A stretch of 15,286 nt of DNA from an uncultured Collinsella sp. (lineage in GTDB: Bacteria > Actinomycetota > Coriobacteriia > Coriobacteriales > Coriobacteriaceae): the NCBI GenBank assembly GCA_900544845.1, contig UQWV01000044.1, positions 1 to 15,286 on the forward strand. Direction: 5' to 3'. A program made the translations under genes and the position numbers. Shown here in pieces: positions 1 to 8,203 of this stretch. Within the stretch, counting starts at the first letter, position 1, and each line of letters begins with the position of its first letter. The notes below the pieces were generated by a model. That model searched no databases. It saw only the letters and a list, made by a program, of their open reading frames with translations, and was not told where the DNA came from.

Positions 1-366
1 AACCTGGGCGCGCGCGACTTTATCCTGCTCGTGGCGCATCGTTGGGAGATCGAGGACGGCAAGCTCGACACCGCGTGTGTCAAGGCGTTTCGCGTGCCGG
101 CGGGTACGGCCGTCGAAGTCTTCAACACCACGCTTCACTACACGCCGTGCATGGTCGACGACGGTGGCTTCCAGGTGATGGTGGCGCTGCCCGCCGGCAC
201 CAACGGCCCGCGCCCCGAGGCCGCGGCCGACATGCCCACGGCCGGCGACAGCTACTGCTACTGGAAGGCCGACAAGTGGGTTCTCTGCCATGCTGACAGC
301 CCCAAGGCTGCCGAGGGCGGCTACGTAGGCCTCATCGGTAAGAACCTCGACATCACCGTGGACTAG
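1..366 (+). CDS. DUF4867 family protein, C-terminal part (5' end outside window)
   Basis: The frame is open from base 1 (codons AAC CTG GGC) to TAG at 364-366, so this is the last 121 residues of a longer protein. The GTG at 31 is an internal valine, not a start. Visible features are a cupin-like stretch 'TAVEVFNTTLHYTPC', then 'GFQVMVALPAGTN', and a tail with 'KWVLCHADSP' and 'GYVGLIGKNLDITVD'. This pattern matches my memory of DUF4867, a family of roughly 200 residues often found near sugar-metabolism genes. No enzymatic activity can be read from the fragment, and the assignment is by recalled motif pattern only. A hairpin begins 6 bases after the stop. The next gene is a signalling operon and is probably unrelated in function. 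Confidence 0.6.
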   Translation, partial: NLGARDFILLVAHRWEIEDGKLDTACVKAFRVPAGTAVEVFNTTLHYTPCMVDDGGFQVMVALPAGTNGPRPEAAADMPTAGDSYCYWKADKWVLCHADSPKAAEGGYVGLIGKNLDITVD

Positions 367-371
367 CGCAT

Positions 372-422
372 CGCCCCAAACCACCACAAAGGTGCCTGTC
401 TCCTTTGCGGTGGTTTGGGGCG
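372..422. terminator. Long hairpin behind the DUF4867 gene (terminator-like or REP-like)
   Basis: CGCCCCAAACCACC (372-385) is perfectly complementary to 409-422. After one mismatch, CAAAGG (387-392) pairs with CCTTTG (402-407), leaving the loop TGCCTGTCT. This gives about 20 base pairs 6 nt after the stop codon. No T-run follows on either strand, so it is a poor classical terminator. Read on the minus strand, the apex is CAAAGGAGACAGGCACC, which recalls the G-rich loops of the short hairpin family elsewhere in this window. It rules out the GTG at 392 as a start for the next gene, because that codon lies inside the stem-loop. Confidence 0.6.
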
Positions 423-520
423 GGCGGATATCGGGAAGTGCCAGACGGGGGAGGCTGCCGGGCGCCTTGCCGTCTGCGGATTTTGGGACATGCGGCCCGC
501 TTTTTCGACCCATCTGTCGG

Positions 521-526
521 TACACT
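521..526 (+). promoter_or_regulatory. Candidate -10 box of the signalling operon
   Basis: TACACT lies 9 bases before the ATG at 536. No good -35 box is visible at the usual spacing. If this is the -10, the transcript would start close to the ATG and be nearly leaderless. Alternatively, translation starts at ATG 620. Weak support. Confidence 0.3.
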
Positions 527-535
527 AAAAGCACT

Positions 536-2419
536 ATGGGTACCCGCGAGCGACATATCGGCAACGCGGCCGCCCGATCCGCACCCGTGGCGGATCCCAG
601 GGGCGGCAGGCTCTTCGCCATGCCGCGATTCCTTGTTGGCATAACACATCGGGTGTACCGTCACCGCGTCTTTGCTATCGCCGGCGCCATCACCGCGCTG
701 TTCCTCATGCTTTTGGCAGTCTTGCCGGCGCTGTTCGCCTTCGACCCCAAACTTTCTAACGCCGTGCCCGCCTATAGCGAGGTGTCCGAAGAGGTCGTGG
801 ATGCGCTCGTCCATTCGAGCTCTCTGCCGTTGCTTGTTGCCGCAATTGCATTTTCGATCTGGGGCGTATCGGTCTATCTGCGCTGTTTGGACTATGTGTT
901 GCGCCGCCGCCTTGTTGCCATCGCCACCATCTGCGCCCTGTGGATGATCGAAGTCATTCTCAAGTACAAGTCGTTCACGCCGTTCTATGCCACCGTGCTG
1001 TGGTACCTGTACTACGTGCCCATGACGCTCATTCCGCTGCTCTACCAGTTGTGTGGTCTGCGCCTTGCGGGCCTGGAGCAACACCGCCTGGGTCGCCGCT
1101 ACTGCGTTGCGCTGTGGATTGCGGCCATCCTGCTTATCGGATTTGTGCTCACCAACGATTTTCACCAGCAGGTCTTCCGCTTTGACCGTACAAGCGACAC
1201 CTGGAGCAACGATTACACGTACGGCTGGGGTTATTTCGCCGTCTTAGTGTGGACGGCCTTTAACTTCGTGGCCTTTTTTATCCTGGTTGGTCGGTCCTCG
1301 TCCTTTCGCATCCAGCGTTTCTCGGGCACGGCGGCGCTCGTGCTGCTGGGCGGCGCTTTCTTTGCCATCTCATATGCTCTGCGCGTGCCCTGGGCATGGA
1401 GGCTCAACTTTTCGCTCGTCTATTGCGTCCTGTGCGTGGTGGCGATGGAAATCTGTCTCGATTGCGGTGTCGTTCCGTCGTATCACGACATCGCCGGCAT
1501 CTTCGACACCTTGCCGCTTGACCTCAAAGTTCTAACGCGCGACCTGCAGGAGGTCTATGCCACGCCGGTGTCAAAGCCAACGCCGGTAGGCGTGCGCGAG
1601 GAGTTGCGGACCCAGGAGCACGGCCGCGCCCATGCCTTTGCCGTGGCGTCCGATCCCGATGTGATGTACCGTGCCTTCCCACTGCTGGGCGGATCGGCCC
1701 TGCTTGCCCAAGACGTGTCGGAGCTCAACGAGCTTAACCGTGAGCTGGCACATCGTCGCATGGAGCTGCAGCGTCAAAACGAGCTGCTCGCCGCCGACTA
1801 CGACCTTAAGACGCATTTGGCAGATCAAGAGGCCGAGACCTTGCTGGTCCAAGACGTGGACCAGGCGCTTGCCCGCGCGCTCAAAGGGATGTACGACCTG
1901 CTGAGCTCGCTGCCGCCGTTGACCGACGAAGCGTCTTCGCACGAGCGTTACCGCATGCTGCAGCGCGCCAAGATGCTCGTCGCCTATTGCAAGCGCAAAG
2001 GGTCGCTCACGTTGGCACAGCACGGGGAGAGCGGTTTTGATCGCGACCGCATTCAGCTCATTGCCAACGAGCTCGCAAGCGACCTGCGCACCATCGATAT
2101 CGATTGCGCCTCGATTATCGCCATACGGCGCCCGATGCACGCCAGTATGGTAAGTGCCCTGTACGACTGCGTGTATGACTTTGCGTTTTTTGCCTACACC
2201 ACCGACCATCCGGCGCTTATGTATCACTTGGGCGACCATGACCGATGCAGTGTCGAGCTGCGCGCCACGCTTTTTTCCAACGATGATGCAGATCTTTCGC
2301 AGACGCCCGCTGCGCAAGAGCTCGAAAGCGCTCTGCAAGGGCGCAACGTGGCATACCGCCTTGAGGGCGAGCCCGGCCAGCTGCGCATGATCGTCTTGAT
2401 GCCGAGGGCGGGTGAGTGA
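536..2419 (+). CDS. 8-TM sensor protein with degenerate histidine-kinase-like cytoplasmic region
   Basis: The frame is open from 392, but that region is a hairpin plus spacer. I choose ATG 536 (627 aa); ATG 620 is the alternative (about 599 aa). Hydrophobic segments lie at roughly residues 45-69, 97-115, 126-143, 152-173, 189-206, 232-252, 264-282 and 290-310, giving an 8-TM sensor resembling the 7TM histidine-kinase N-terminal type. A cytoplasmic linker follows, then a coiled coil at about 390-442 ('LNELNRELAHRRMELQRQN'). The tail includes 'KMLVAYCKRKGSLTL', a stretch typical of the region before the ATPase in Coriobacteria kinases. I see no H-box histidine and no N, G1 or G2 ATP-binding boxes, so it is probably catalytically dead. 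Its stop overlaps the start of the intact kinase, which suggests a ligand-sensing or scaffolding partner of that kinase. The ligand is unknown. Confidence 0.7.
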   Translation: MGTRERHIGNAAARSAPVADPRGGRLFAMPRFLVGITHRVYRHRVFAIAGAITALFLMLLAVLPALFAFDPKLSNAVPAYSEVSEEVVDALVHSSSLPLLVAAIAFSIWGVSVYLRCLDYVLRRRLVAIATICALWMIEVILKYKSFTPFYATVLWYLYYVPMTLIPLLYQLCGLRLAGLEQHRLGRRYCVALWIAAILLIGFVLTNDFHQQVFRFDRTSDTWSNDYTYGWGYFAVLVWTAFNFVAFFILVGRSSSFRIQRFSGTAALVLLGGAFFAISYALRVPWAWRLNFSLVYCVLCVVAMEICLDCGVVPSYHDIAGIFDTLPLDLKVLTRDLQEVYATPVSKPTPVGVREELRTQEHGRAHAFAVASDPDVMYRAFPLLGGSALLAQDVSELNELNRELAHRRMELQRQNELLAADYDLKTHLADQEAETLLVQDVDQALARALKGMYDLLSSLPPLTDEASSHERYRMLQRAKMLVAYCKRKGSLTLAQHGESGFDRDRIQLIANELASDLRTIDIDCASIIAIRRPMHASMVSALYDCVYDFAFFAYTTDHPALMYHLGDHDRCSVELRATLFSNDDADLSQTPAAQELESALQGRNVAYRLEGEPGQLRMIVLMPRAGE

Positions 2420-3915
2420 CGATGCAGATTTCGCTCATCCTTCCCCAAATCGTTGCGCTCGATGTTGTCTTTGCCCTGGCTGCGTGTCTGCAGACGATCC
2501 ACGTCCCGCTCATTTCATCGCGCCGCTCGTCCTATAACCGTAAGGTGATTTGTGCCTACGAGGCGAGCCTTGTGCTTCACCTAGTTATTTCGGCGCTCAT
2601 CTTATTCGCGTCATCTGGCTCGTATCTGGTGGCGCCGCTTGACGTTTGCGCCAAGGCAATGGGCGGAGCGCTGTGGCTCAATGCCGTGATCTTTGCCTAC
2701 GGCGTGGTGCTTATGGTGCGCTATCGTCGCCCTGTCATGCTGGCCGAGCTGCTGCTTGTTGTCGCCGTTACACCGCCGGTGGTTTTTGCCATGGGCTCGG
2801 CGTGGACCACGGTCCTTATCGCAGAGGGAGCGTTTTTCCTGTTCCGCTCCATTGCGGCGCTCTTGATGGATGTCCGCAACCGCCAGGAGGATATCACCGC
2901 GTTCTCGACGATCGAAACCATCAACGTGATTCCCGTGGGCATCCTGTATCTGGACCCGAGGGGCCGTCCGCTGCTCATGAACCGCTGCATGCGCAAAAAC
3001 CTGGTGGAACTTCATATGCCCACCGATCTAGGTGACATGAGCGGCACATGGAACGACCTGCGCAAACTTAGCATGCAAATGCCCGAAAGCAGTAGGAATC
3101 GCGTGCGGATTAACTTGGACCGTTTTGGTGAGGCTCGCGCGGTGATCGAGATTTCTCCCGCCGAGATTCGCCTATTTGTGCACGACGAGGTTATGGTTTC
3201 GGGCCGCCTCTTCGAGCGCATTATCGGTCTGGATGTAACAGAGTATGCGCATGCCCATGATCGCCTAGCGCAAGCCAACCACCTGCTTGAGCTTGCGGGC
3301 CAAGAGCTCCAAGCCCAGATCGAAGAAGTCAAAAAAGTTGCTGACAATGCGGCCTATCTGCGTATGCGCGCTCGCGTGCACGACGTGATCGGGCAGCGTC
3401 TGTCCATTCTCCATCGTTATCTGGAGGAAGGGCGCCTGGATGACGAGTCACTCGAGCAGATCGACCCGCTGCTGCGCTCAATCGCTGCCGATCTGCGCAG
3501 CGGGGGCGACACCGAACCGGCAGAGCAATTGGGCGATATCGTCCATGCCTTTGGCCTGGTGAGCGTGCAGATCGATGTGGAGGGCGAGCTGCCAAACGAC
3601 GCGCGTGTCGCCGCAGCATTTTTGCAGATAATCCGCGAAGCCTCGACCAATGCTACCAAGCATGCGCAGGCGCATCGGGTCCACGTGCGTCTGTGGCAGG
3701 AGGGGGCGGATGCTGGCGCCGTCGCGCGCATGACGATTTCTAACGACGGGTCCCCGGCCCCCGTATCGTATCGCGAGGGAACGGGTATCCCAGGTATGAG
3801 GCATGTCGCGCAAGATCTGGGTGGCAGCCTAGAGGTCCACACCGCCCCGCCCTTCACGCTTACGGTGTCCATCCCGCTCGCCTCCAGCGCCACGGTCCAA
3901 AGGAGAAGTTCATGA
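2416..3915 (+). CDS. Membrane sensor histidine kinase, HisKA_3/NarX-like
   Basis: This 499-aa protein has five or six TM segments in residues 5-152, then a PAS-like region at about 160-275 ('INVIPVGILYLDPRGRPLLMN'). A coiled coil follows at about 280-315, and then the dimerisation/phosphoacceptor helix 'RMRARVHDVIGQRLS' with His322. The ATPase has an N-box 'REASTNATKHA' (Asn412), a variant G1-box 'NDG' at 443-445 in place of the usual DNG, and a G2-box 'GTGIPGM' at 455-461. This is the HisKA_3 class that phosphorylates NarL-type regulators. GTG 2416 overlaps the upstream stop (GTGA); ATG 2422 is an equally possible start with GGTGA upstream. Its stop overlaps the regulator start by 4 bases. 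Autokinase competence is inferred from the retained motifs. Confidence 0.9.
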   Translation: MTMQISLILPQIVALDVVFALAACLQTIHVPLISSRRSSYNRKVICAYEASLVLHLVISALILFASSGSYLVAPLDVCAKAMGGALWLNAVIFAYGVVLMVRYRRPVMLAELLLVVAVTPPVVFAMGSAWTTVLIAEGAFFLFRSIAALLMDVRNRQEDITAFSTIETINVIPVGILYLDPRGRPLLMNRCMRKNLVELHMPTDLGDMSGTWNDLRKLSMQMPESSRNRVRINLDRFGEARAVIEISPAEIRLFVHDEVMVSGRLFERIIGLDVTEYAHAHDRLAQANHLLELAGQELQAQIEEVKKVADNAAYLRMRARVHDVIGQRLSILHRYLEEGRLDDESLEQIDPLLRSIAADLRSGGDTEPAEQLGDIVHAFGLVSVQIDVEGELPNDARVAAAFLQIIREASTNATKHAQAHRVHVRLWQEGADAGAVARMTISNDGSPAPVSYREGTGIPGMRHVAQDLGGSLEVHTAPPFTLTVSIPLASSATVQRRSS

Positions 3916-4532
3916 TTCGCGTGTTAATCGTCGAAGACCAGGCTATCTTGCGCGAGAGCCTCGCGCGCTCCGTCGGTGACCAGCCCGACATGACGGTTGT
4001 TGCCGCGATCGCCGACGCCTCGGATGCCTTGGACGTTGTGCTTAAGGAGCGCCCGGACATGATACTGATGGACGTATGCACCGAGCATGATTCCAACGGC
4101 ATCGTGGCGGCGGCGCGCATTAAAGAACAACTGCCCGAGTGCCGCGTCATTATCATGACCGGCATGCCCGAGATCACCTTTGTCGATCAGGCCCGCGAGG
4201 CGGGCGTCGATAGCTTTGTGTACAAGAACGTCGGTATCGACGAGCTGTTCGCCGTGATGCGCTCCACGCTGGCGGGCTATTGCACGTTTCCCAAGCCGCC
4301 CGAGAGTATTTTTTCGGGTACGGCGGCACTCGACGATGTTGAGCTATCGATTTTGCGCCTTGCCTGCGAGGGCAAGAGCCGTCGCGAGATCGCGGCCGAG
4401 CTGTTTATGAGTGAGGGCACCATCAAACGTCGCATCTCGGAGATCCTGAGCAAGACCGGCTACGACAACATCATGCGCTTGGCCGTGCGCGCAGTAACGG
4501 AGGGCAGCATCGTTCCCAATATGGAGCGCTAG
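3912..4532 (+). CDS. NarL/LuxR-family response regulator
   Basis: This 206-aa protein has an N-terminal receiver domain with the acidic pair Glu8-Asp9, phosphoacceptor Asp54 ('MILMDVCTE'), Thr83 and Lys105. A LuxR-type helix-turn-helix spans about 140-197, with 'REIAAELFMSEGTIKRRIS' as the recognition region. The start ATG 3912 overlaps the kinase stop (ATGA) and has AGGAGA at 3900-3905, inside the kinase's last codons. It is almost certainly the cognate regulator of the upstream kinase and acts as a cytoplasmic DNA-binding protein. The recognition helix carries 'IKRRIS', where many family members have 'VKxHVS', so its DNA target may be atypical. Targets cannot be read from this window. Confidence 0.93.
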   Translation: MIRVLIVEDQAILRESLARSVGDQPDMTVVAAIADASDALDVVLKERPDMILMDVCTEHDSNGIVAAARIKEQLPECRVIIMTGMPEITFVDQAREAGVDSFVYKNVGIDELFAVMRSTLAGYCTFPKPPESIFSGTAALDDVELSILRLACEGKSRREIAAELFMSEGTIKRRISEILSKTGYDNIMRLAVRAVTEGSIVPNMER

Positions 4533-4549
4533 CGCTCGTTACGCATCGG

Positions 4550-4597
4550 CACAAAAACGACGGGGCCGCAGGATCAACTCCTGCGGCCCCGCTTGAC
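4550..4597. terminator. Shared bidirectional terminator between convergent operons
   Basis: CGGGGCCGCAGGA (4561-4573) pairs perfectly with TCCTGCGGCCCCG (4579-4591) around the loop TCAAC, a 13-bp GC-rich stem. On the minus strand it is followed by TCGTTTTTG, a good U-tract for the lipoprotein operon. On the plus strand the tail CTTGACATG is weak. It sits 28 bases after the response-regulator stop and 52 bases after the lipoprotein stop. Confidence 0.85.
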
Positions 4598-4643
4598 ATG
4601 TGCGCGGATGTGTCCGCCAATCCGCGGCTGTCGGTGTCTGCCG

Positions 4644-5486
4644 TTACGCGATGGTTGCGGTGTAAGAGGCGACGTCCTCGTAGGAATCGGTCAGGTAGGC
4701 GTCGATGCCGATGGTCGTGTTGACCAGGTCGTCAAGGCTGTCAAGCTCGCCGCTCGAGAACGTGAATTCCTCGGTGGCGTTGGTGCCGGGCATCAGGTGA
4801 GCCGAGAACCAGGGTTCCTTCATGGTGCCGTTGACGTTGGTCTTGCCGGAAGGAGCGTAGAAGGTCAGGTCCTTGTCGCTCTTGTTGGTGATGTTGACGA
4901 CAAAGCCGATGTCGCCCCAGTCGTCCTTGAACTTCTCGGTGATGGTGATGGTGCACAGGTCGTCATCGGCGACGGTGACGGCGGGGGAGATTTCGATGCT
5001 CTGGACGTCGTCGTCTTCGACGGCCTCATCGATCTCCTCTTCCTTCTCGACGTTCTCGCGATCCTTCTTCACCGTACCGGACAGATCCTTGTCGGACTTG
5101 GTGAAGATGAGCTTGTCGCCTTCCACCTCCAGGACGAGCTTGTCGTCCTTGAGCTTCAGGTCGTATGACTCGTCTTCGGCGGTGATCGTTACGGTGGTGG
5201 CGTCCTTGGCCTCCCATTTCAGGTCGTCGACCTCAAGGAACAAGTCAAGGGTGCCCGTGCCGTCCTCATCGAGGATCAGGATGCAGTTGACGCCCCACTC
5301 CTTGAGCATGTCCATGTACTCATCGGTGAGCTCTTCGCCATCGAAGGTTCCACCCGAGTACTGCCAGCTGCCGACGAAGTTGGCCTTGGGGTCTTTGCCG
5401 CCGCCGCTGCAGCCCGTCAGGGCAAAGGCGAGCGCCAGGACGCATGTCAGAAATGCGAGCACGGACTTTTTGAACGTTGTCTTCAT
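4644..5486 (-). CDS. Two-domain lipoprotein, last gene of the zinc-ribbon/SPFH operon
   Basis: This 280-aa protein starts at ATG 5486 with AGGAGG about 5 bases upstream; the longer open frame upstream is non-coding. Residues 1-25 form a lipoprotein signal peptide with the lipobox 'LTGC' and lipidated Cys26. Domain 1 (about 35-133) begins 'FVGSWQYSGG' and continues with short beta strands, reading like a lipocalin-like beta-barrel lipoprotein domain. An extremely acidic linker spans 134-160. Domain 2 (about 161-280) has 'GFVVNITNKSDKDLTFYA', resembling the immunoglobulin-like DUF4352/DUF5067 group. No catalytic residues are recognised. It lies 80 bp after the SPFH gene on the same strand, with a hairpin between, so it is probably co-transcribed but possibly at a different level. 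It is exposed outside the membrane. Confidence 0.85.
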   Translation of the reverse strand: MKTTFKKSVLAFLTCVLALAFALTGCSGGGKDPKANFVGSWQYSGGTFDGEELTDEYMDMLKEWGVNCILILDEDGTGTLDLFLEVDDLKWEAKDATTVTITAEDESYDLKLKDDKLVLEVEGDKLIFTKSDKDLSGTVKKDRENVEKEEEIDEAVEDDDVQSIEISPAVTVADDDLCTITITEKFKDDWGDIGFVVNITNKSDKDLTFYAPSGKTNVNGTMKEPWFSAHLMPGTNATEEFTFSSGELDSLDDLVNTTIGIDAYLTDSYEDVASYTATIA

Positions 5487-5525
5487 GGTGTCCTCCTTCT
5501 TGTGTGAAAACCCATAGAAGCAAAT

Positions 5526-5547
5526 GCGGGGGTGGCGGATCCCCCGC
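5526..5547. other. Intercistronic hairpin between SPFH and lipoprotein genes
   Basis: GCGGGGG (5526-5532) is complementary to CCCCCGC (5541-5547) around an 8-base loop. No U-tract follows on the minus strand. It could stabilise or attenuate the mRNA between the two cistrons rather than fully terminate transcription. Confidence 0.5.
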
Positions 5548-5566
5548 CAATTACCAGATAGAGGGG

Positions 5567-6808
5567 CTAGGGCCGGGGCGTTCCGCAGTTGCTGCAGAAC
5601 TTGCCGCCGTTTTCGCTGCCGCAGTTGGGGCAGAACCACTTGGTCGGTGCCGGGGCGGGTGCGGGACTGCCGCACTCGGAGCAGAACTTGCCGGTGTTGG
5701 TGGCACCGCAGCTGCAGGTCCACGTGCCGGCCGCGGGGGCAGCGGCAGGAGCCGGCGCGGGGGCGGGTGCCGGAGCCGGCTGCGGGGCGGCCTGCTGCTG
5801 TGCCTGGCCGGCGGCGAACAGCTGGCTGGCGTTCATGCCGCCCATGCCACCTGCCATGCCCATGCCCATAAAGCCGGCCATCGCGCCGTTGGGGTTGGCG
5901 GCTGCCGCGCGCATCGCGTCGCTCTGGGCACTGGCGATGTTGGCGGCCGCCATGGTGGGATCACGCATGACCGCGGCCTTCTGCAGGTCCTTGATCATCT
6001 GCTCGTCCTCTTGCGAGGCGGCGATGGAGTTGACGCCAAAGCTCACGATCTCGACGCCGCGCAGGTCACGCCAGTCGGCAGAGAGGACCTCGTTGAGCGC
6101 GCGGGCGAGCTCGGTGGTGTGGCCGGGGATGGCGCTGTAGCGGATGCCCATCTCCGAGATCTTGGCAAAGGCGGGCTGCAGGGCGGTGAGCAGCTCGGAC
6201 TTAAGCTGGCTGTCGATCTTGTCGCGCGTGTAGCTATCGGTCACGTTGCCGCATACGTTGGTGTAGAACAGCAGCGGGTTGGTGATGCGGTACGAATACT
6301 CGCCGTTGCAGCGAACGGAGATGTCGACGTCCAGGCCAATGTTGTTATCGACCACGCGGAAGGGCACGGGCGAGGCGGTGCCGTACTTGTTGCCGATGAT
6401 CTCCTTGGTGTTGATGAAGTAGACGCGCTGGTCCTTGCCCGCGTCGCCGCCAAAGGTAAAACGGCTGCCGATATTGGCGAAGGTCTCCTTGATGGAGTCG
6501 CCCAGATTGCCGCTAAAGACGCTCGGCTCGCTGCCGGTGTCAAAGACAAACTCGCCAGGTTCCAGCGCGACTTCGATGATCTTGCCGTTTTGCACCACGA
6601 GCATGCCCTGTCCGTCGTTGACGGCGATGACCGAGCCGTTGGAGATGACGTTGTCCTCTCCGCGCGTGTTGGAGCTGCGGCCACCGGTGCGTTTGCTGCC
6701 CTTGCAGGCCAAGACGTCAGCAGGCATCGATTCGCAGTAGATAAATTCCTTCCACTGGTCGGCCATGACGCCGCCGGCAGCTCCCAATCCAGCTTTCAAG
6801 AGTCCCAT
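5567..6808 (-). CDS. SPFH/Band-7 domain protein with two C-terminal zinc ribbons (YdjI-like)
   Basis: In this 413-aa protein the opening ('MADQWKEFIYCESMPADVL') and 'RSSNTRGEDNVISNGSVIAVNDGQ' are typical of the SPFH 'virion core protein' family that includes Bacillus YdjI. The SPFH core spans about 40-290. A Met/Gly-rich segment and a Pro-Ala repeat linker (about 340-360) follow, then two ribbons: Cys365, 367, 376 and 379 (the first pair is CxC, not CxxC), and Cys393, 396, 405 and 408. The start ATG 6808 has AGGAAGA upstream, 48 bp after the YdjG-like gene. SPFH proteins oligomerise at membranes. In Bacillus the related protein helps recruit PspA to membranes. Here the partners are probably the two neighbouring zinc-ribbon proteins. 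It contains no convincing TM segment. Confidence 0.88.
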   Translation of the reverse strand: MGLLKAGLGAAGGVMADQWKEFIYCESMPADVLACKGSKRTGGRSSNTRGEDNVISNGSVIAVNDGQGMLVVQNGKIIEVALEPGEFVFDTGSEPSVFSGNLGDSIKETFANIGSRFTFGGDAGKDQRVYFINTKEIIGNKYGTASPVPFRVVDNNIGLDVDISVRCNGEYSYRITNPLLFYTNVCGNVTDSYTRDKIDSQLKSELLTALQPAFAKISEMGIRYSAIPGHTTELARALNEVLSADWRDLRGVEIVSFGVNSIAASQEDEQMIKDLQKAAVMRDPTMAAANIASAQSDAMRAAAANPNGAMAGFMGMGMAGGMGGMNASQLFAAGQAQQQAAPQPAPAPAPAPAPAAAPAAGTWTCSCGATNTGKFCSECGSPAPAPAPTKWFCPNCGSENGGKFCSNCGTPRP

Positions 6809-6856
6809 GGTGATCTTCCTTTCTCGTCAAAGGCCGGGTGGTATTGGTTGGATTGC

Positions 6857-8179
6857 TTAGTCGTCCTTGTCGTCTTTCATGACAACGCTGGTCTCGGTGT
6901 GGCTGAAGGTGTCGTGTTTCTCGGTCAGGTCGAGCTCGCCACAATACTCATCGGCACAGGTTGCTTCGTTGGCCGTCTTGAGCTGGCCTACCAGTAGCAC
7001 GTCTCCGATAATCACGATGATCAGCGGCGCGATGATATTGATGAGGATGCCCTCGATATCAAAGGTGAGGTAATCCGGATCGAAGGCGTATTCCCCCATA
7101 AAGAGAATCTGGGAGAGGATAAATCCGATCACAAAGAACAGCACCGAGGCGATGGCGAGCTTGGGCTTGGAGCAGGGGAGCTCGCCGACCAAGCGGCCGG
7201 TCTGACCGTTCATGGCAAACAGGTAGCTCTTGCCGTTCCATGAGGTGGAGAGCATCCAGACGGGGAACAGGGCGTAGTCGCTGTCTTCCCAGGTGTAGTC
7301 GAGCTGCTTGCTTTCGACCGTGGCATCGTCGTATTCGTCGACGACGGTCTCGCGCAGGGCCGAGATCGTGCTTTCTTCCATACGGCGCTCGGCGCGCGCC
7401 TTGCAGGTCTCGCAGTCCTCGTCGTAACGGTTGGCGATGTAGCCGGGCATATATGCGACCGAGAACGGACGCAGTGCGTCGTAGTCAAACGGCTCGATGG
7501 CGTCCATGTGGCCGTCGGGCATCTTGGATGATCCGTCGACGGGCACGCGCTTAAACGAGATATTGCCCTTGCGATAGGCATCGTAGTGGTCGGTGGTCGT
7601 GACGGTGCGGTCGGATTCCTCGGTCACGGTCTCGTTGGTCGCGTCAAAGTACACTTCGCCGTCAACGCGGGCGCCGTAGAGCCAAAACGGCACGTAGACA
7701 CCTTGGACCTCGTCGATGTGGTTGCCGGTGACAAAGCTCTTGGGCAGCAAGATCTTGCCCTTGTAGTGTTCCTTGAGTGCGGCCGTGACGTCATCGCGCC
7801 CGAGCTTAAACGGAATCACCAGGTCGGGCGAGAAGTCGCCAGAGAGCTGGCCGGGCGCTACGGCGGAGTTGCCGCAGTACGGGCAGGTGGTGACGGCGAC
7901 GGTGCCGTCGGACACGAGCTCGGCGCCGCACGACGAGCAGATGTAGCCGGCGTTTTGGGCGAGCTCCTGCACCGCGTCGTCGGCGACGGGCTTGGGCGTT
8001 GTGGCTGCTGCATCGGCTTTGGCATCTGCCTTGTCCTGGCGCTCGCGATAGAGGGCCTCGACTTCTTCGACTTCAAAGCGCGAGTCACAGTAGTCGCAGA
8101 CGAGCTTTTGCTCGGCGCTTGCAAAATGCAAGGGGCCACCGCAGGCAGGGCACTGATAGTTAACGCTCTCGAAGGCCAT
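6857..8179 (-). CDS. TFIIB-type zinc-ribbon membrane protein (YdjG-like)
   Basis: This 440-aa protein has a first ribbon with Cys10, 13, 28 and 31 ('CPACGGPL', 'CDYC') and a second with Cys81, 84, 99 and 102 ('CSSCGAEL', 'CPYCG'). Between them is an Ala/Lys/Asp-rich linker. The middle region includes 'VIPFKL', 'VYVPFWLYGARVDGEV' and 'LFPVWMLSTSWNGKSYLFAMNGQTG', which are hallmarks of the YdjG group. Two TM segments lie at about 340-361 and 376-398, so the ribbons are probably cytoplasmic. The C-terminus is acidic ('DDKDD'). ATG 8179 is preceded by AAAGGA, 24 bp after the DUF4428 stop. In Bacillus the relative works with a membrane partner and an SPFH protein to position PspA; a role in envelope-stress surveillance here is inferred. 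Confidence 0.87.
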   Translation of the reverse strand: MAFESVNYQCPACGGPLHFASAEQKLVCDYCDSRFEVEEVEALYRERQDKADAKADAAATTPKPVADDAVQELAQNAGYICSSCGAELVSDGTVAVTTCPYCGNSAVAPGQLSGDFSPDLVIPFKLGRDDVTAALKEHYKGKILLPKSFVTGNHIDEVQGVYVPFWLYGARVDGEVYFDATNETVTEESDRTVTTTDHYDAYRKGNISFKRVPVDGSSKMPDGHMDAIEPFDYDALRPFSVAYMPGYIANRYDEDCETCKARAERRMEESTISALRETVVDEYDDATVESKQLDYTWEDSDYALFPVWMLSTSWNGKSYLFAMNGQTGRLVGELPCSKPKLAIASVLFFVIGFILSQILFMGEYAFDPDYLTFDIEGILINIIAPLIIVIIGDVLLVGQLKTANEATCADEYCGELDLTEKHDTFSHTETSVVMKDDKDD

Positions 8180-8203
8180 GATCGGTCCTTTCCGTGCCGG
8201 GGG

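Noticed and set aside
392..535. N-terminal extension of the 8-TM sensor from GTG 392
   Set aside because: The first codons lie inside the long hairpin behind the upstream gene, and the rest lacks a ribosome site and coding character. ATG 536 or 620 is more likely.
353..1165. Long minus-strand open frame opposite the sensor gene
   Set aside because: It is a shadow of the plus-strand gene in GC-rich DNA. Composition is skewed to Arg, Gln and Gly and no motif is recognisable.
5477..6997. 506-codon plus-strand open frame across the SPFH gene
   Set aside because: Antisense shadow. The minus-strand gene has a ribosome site, a recognised family and correct motifs; the plus-strand product is low-complexity Gly/Ala/Val.
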